A stretch of DNA of 56,139 bases, taken from an uncultured Planctomycetota bacterium (GTDB lineage Bacteria > Planctomycetota > Phycisphaerae > Phycisphaerales > UBA5793). Below, in pieces: positions 54,901 through 56,139 of the stretch; positions within the stretch are counted from its first letter, which is position 1, and each line of letters begins with the position of its first letter. The stretch spans positions 1 through 56,139 of the forward strand of contig CAADHA010000089.1 in assembly GCA_900696685.1 (NCBI GenBank), read 5' to 3'. The notes below the pieces were generated by a model. That model was not told the origin of the DNA, made no database searches, and was given only the letters and a program-made list of their open reading frames with translations. A program made the position numbers and the translations under genes.

Positions 54901-55840
54901 CCGCCTCGCGGATCTCGCGCTCGCCGCTGAGGAAGACCAGAATGTCGCCGCGCTCGCTCAGCACGAGTTCATCGACGGTGCTCACGACCGCGTCGATCAG
55001 GTCCGGGGCCTCGTCGTCCCCCGCCTCCGCCACCATCGGCCGGTAGCGCACCTCGACAGGATACGTGCGGCCGGAGACTTCGATGATCGGCGCATCATTG
55101 AAGTGCTCGCTGAAGCGCTGCGGGTCGATCGTCGCGGAGGTGATGATGATCTTGAGGTCGGGACGTCGCGGCAGGAGTTGCCTGATGTAGCCGAGAAGGA
55201 AGTCGATGTTGAGGCTGCGTTCATGGGCTTCGTCGATGATGATCGTGTCGTAGGCGTCGAGGAAGCGGTCGCTTTGCGTTTCAGCCAGCAGGATGCCGTC
55301 CGTCATGATCTTGATGAGCGTGGCATCGCTGGTCTGGTCGCTGAAGCGGATCTTGCAGCCGACCTGTTTGCCGACCGGGACGCGAAGTTCCTCGGCGATT
55401 CGTGCGGCCACGGTGCGCGCGGCGACTCGGCGCGGCTGGGTGTGGCCGATCATGCCCGTCACGCCGCGTCCGAGTTCGAGGCAGATCTTGGGCAGTTGGG
55501 TCGTCTTGCCCGAGCCGGTCTCGCCGCAGAGGACGATGACGGGGTGGGCGGCGATGGCGGCGGCGATTTCCTCGCGCCTCTGAACAACCGGAAGTTCCGC
55601 GGGATAGATCACGCGCGGTACGGCATTCCGCCGCGCGGCGGCGCGCTCGATCGACTTGCGGATGTCGGCATTGAGGGAGTCGATCGTGTCGGCTCCCCGC
55701 ACCGGCCGGCGCCCCGGTTGCCGTGCCGATCTCGCCTCCGCCCCGCCCGACAAGGCGCGCAGCCGCTGCACAAAGCGATGCCGGTCGCATCGCATGCACT
55801 CTTGAATCATCTGGTCGAGGCTCGTCGCCGGTTGAGGCAT
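51944..55840 (-). CDS. hrpA: ATP-dependent RNA helicase HrpA
   Basis: 1298 residues, the family's full size. Helicase core: VIVLCGETGSGKTTQLPKIC (Walker A), GHTQPRRVAARTVAARIAEE, IIIDEAHERSLNIDFLLGYI (DEAH), ITSATIDPQRFSEHF, VLATNVAETSVTVPGIRCVV and QRKGRCGRIEPGVCVRLY. The HA2, OB and DUF3418 parts fill the long C-terminal half. HrpA in E. coli rescues stalled collided ribosomes and processes mRNA. The ATG at 55840 has CGGAAGG about 10 bases upstream; a -10-like TACAAT lies on the minus strand at 55867-55872. Confidence 0.96.
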   Translation of the reverse strand: MPQPATSLDQMIQECMRCDRHRFVQRLRALSGGAEARSARQPGRRPVRGADTIDSLNADIRKSIERAAARRNAVPRVIYPAELPVVQRREEIAAAIAAHPVIVLCGETGSGKTTQLPKICLELGRGVTGMIGHTQPRRVAARTVAARIAEELRVPVGKQVGCKIRFSDQTSDATLIKIMTDGILLAETQSDRFLDAYDTIIIDEAHERSLNIDFLLGYIRQLLPRRPDLKIIITSATIDPQRFSEHFNDAPIIEVSGRTYPVEVRYRPMVAEAGDDEAPDLIDAVVSTVDELVLSERGDILVFLSGEREIREAAKALRHLSGRGIDVLPLYSRLSSAEQSRIFQPHQQRRIVLATNVAETSVTVPGIRCVVDPGSARISRYSSRTKVQRLPIEAISRASAEQRKGRCGRIEPGVCVRLYSERDFNARPEFTEPEILRTNLAAVILQMKALRLGDVERFPFIERPTARMIRDGYQTLHELGAVDAHNELTDLGRDLARLPIDPRLGRMIIEADREHCMAEVLVIAAALSIPDPRERPHDQQEKADAAHARFAHEDSDFLMFVNLWQAYHDEARRLSHSKARHWCRQNHVNFMRMREWHDIHTQLREVAIESRLRLNTEPAAYDAVHRAVLSGLLSNIGLRTDGHEYTGAHGTKFFIFPGSGQFRKSPAWIMAAEIVETTRLYARCVAKIQPQWIESLAGHLVKRHYSEPAWNESNAQVTASERVSLYGLDIASGRRVHYGPIEPGGSRELFIHHALVEGEWRTKAPFLEHNRQLVAEVEKVESKVRKRDVLVDVQQRFAFYDQRLPADVYSGATFEKWWKEAQSRTPRLLHMKREDLVQVERSAADFPDRMTVGGHTLALRYVHEPGAADDGVTAIVPVEALHEIDAAPFTWLVPGMRLEKITALIKSLPKSTRTAFLPAADYARACAEAMTPDGRRFEEALAAQLLALRGVPVRPGDFQAERLDRHLQMNFRIVDRRAHVIGEGRDLEQLRRDLAGKVRSQLQSLSDERYSRSGITSWDFGELSETVELKRGGMSVTAYPALIDEGSSVRLTILDSAAAALAASRLGVRRLYVIASQEELRHQLRSMPQLNRLKLLFASLGPASLLHEQIIEIAAQEAFLGDGSIPRKREAFDARLNDGWNRVGEAMFSICSLIEPILAARHEVELRLGKPAPPTWKPILDDLRMQLTDLLPADFLRTTPLERLRHVPRYLAGMLRRLDRLSGAGLPRDAQHRQTIELHLARLAQALSARDPNQPVDPRLVEYRWLIEELRISLFAQDLGTAERISPQRLDKVWQQVS

Positions 55841-55866
55841 GGAAGCCTTCCGAAAAGTGGCCGCAG

Positions 55867-55872
55867 ATTGTA
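55867..55872 (-). promoter_or_regulatory. -10-like element of hrpA
   Basis: TACAAT on the minus strand, 26 bases before the hrpA start. The sequence 17-18 bases upstream is a poor -35 match, so the call is tentative. Confidence 0.3.
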
Positions 55873-55994
55873 AGGGGATGGAAGTGCGCGCGTGACGGGA
55901 TGGCATGACGTCGCGGCCGCGGCGAACCCGAAGCGTGAGCGAGGAGCCTCGGTGCGCAGCGACGGCTAGACACCGTCCTCGCCGGCGCGTCGGC

Positions 55995-56139
55995 CTAGGC
56001 CCTGTCTGAAAGCAGTACTTTGAGATATCGCTTGATGATGGCGAGGTTGACCATGGCGTGGAAGTTGATGTTGAGCTTCTCGAATCGCGTGCCGATGCGG
56101 CGGTTCTCCTTGAGCCAGCCCACGCACTGCTCGACCACG
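55995..56139 (-). mobile_element. IS5-like insertion sequence, transposase C-terminal end (truncated by window edge)
   Basis: The last 47 codons of a transposase: VVEQCVGWLKENRRIGTRFE, then KLNINFHAMVNLAIIKRYLK and SDRA before a TAG at 55995-55997. This Glu (VVEQ) is the third acidic residue of the DDE triad, and the ending is typical of IS5-family elements. GGCCCTGTCTGAAA around the stop looks like the terminal inverted repeat. The rest lies beyond the window. Confidence 0.85.

Overview
The window looks like the chromosome of a high-GC Planctomycetota bacterium, most likely of the Phycisphaerae type. The evidence is indirect: GC-rich DNA with long antisense open frames, many secreted or lipoprotein-anchored proteins of unknown role, a TlpA-type redoxin with the 'WGDW-x-GPC' active-site context, FG-GAP proteins with a shared C-terminal beta domain, and many start/stop overlaps (ATGA, GTGA). 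No rRNA, tRNA, CRISPR array or phage was recognised. One transposase fragment sits at the right edge, and two palindromic repeats lie between genes.

Layout. 1-2640: end of a PolX-type DNA polymerase, a secreted protein, and a thioredoxin-family gene interrupted by an in-frame TGA exactly where the first active-site cysteine belongs. The TGA is followed by a bacterial SECIS-like hairpin, so it is read here as a selenoprotein. 2742-6100 (minus): a regulatory module made of an ECF sigma factor, a STAS protein with Asp at the usual phospho-Ser position, a textbook sigma-54 promoter in front of that pair, a GAF-PAS-AAA-Fis sigma-54 activator just upstream, and a zinc-finger anti-sigma protein. 6113-17422 (minus): carbohydrate and redox genes. 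These are a GH63-like glucosidase, NDH-2 (with phased octamer repeats in front), and an overlapping five-gene operon of glucose dehydrogenase, glycogen debranching enzyme, MIP channel, GMC oxidoreductase and a membrane-anchored double VOC protein. 17563-22207 (plus): a DUF2934-like protein, a tandem DM13 protein, a GlcG/HbpS-cupin fusion, an exported SMP-30/gluconolactonase fusion and a degenerate metallo-beta-lactamase-fold protein. 22362-26105: YebC and a three-gene membrane/hotdog set.

26339-33693: DNA repair and housekeeping (thermonuclease, endonuclease IV, TPR lipoprotein, MoaE, DUF4149, endonuclease III, RarA), then a GGDEF response regulator and an HPt protein. 33900-37554 (minus): xylulokinase, a xylose-isomerase-like TIM barrel and an orphan DNA methyltransferase in a tight row. 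37916-41445: two tandem FG-GAP secreted paralogues. 41760-47767: NAD-type isocitrate dehydrogenase, cysteine dioxygenase, a vWA lipoprotein and a CHASE-like/PAS/HWE histidine kinase. 48005-55840: malic enzyme, a DUF6941 protein, a lone ParA, a VanZ-like protein and HrpA helicase. 55995-end: IS5-like transposase.

The two strongest leads are the selenocysteine TlpA-like protein (1608-2639) and the self-contained sigma-54 to ECF cascade (2742-5805). Both rest on motifs visible in the sequence; neither can be proved without the rest of the genome or experiment.
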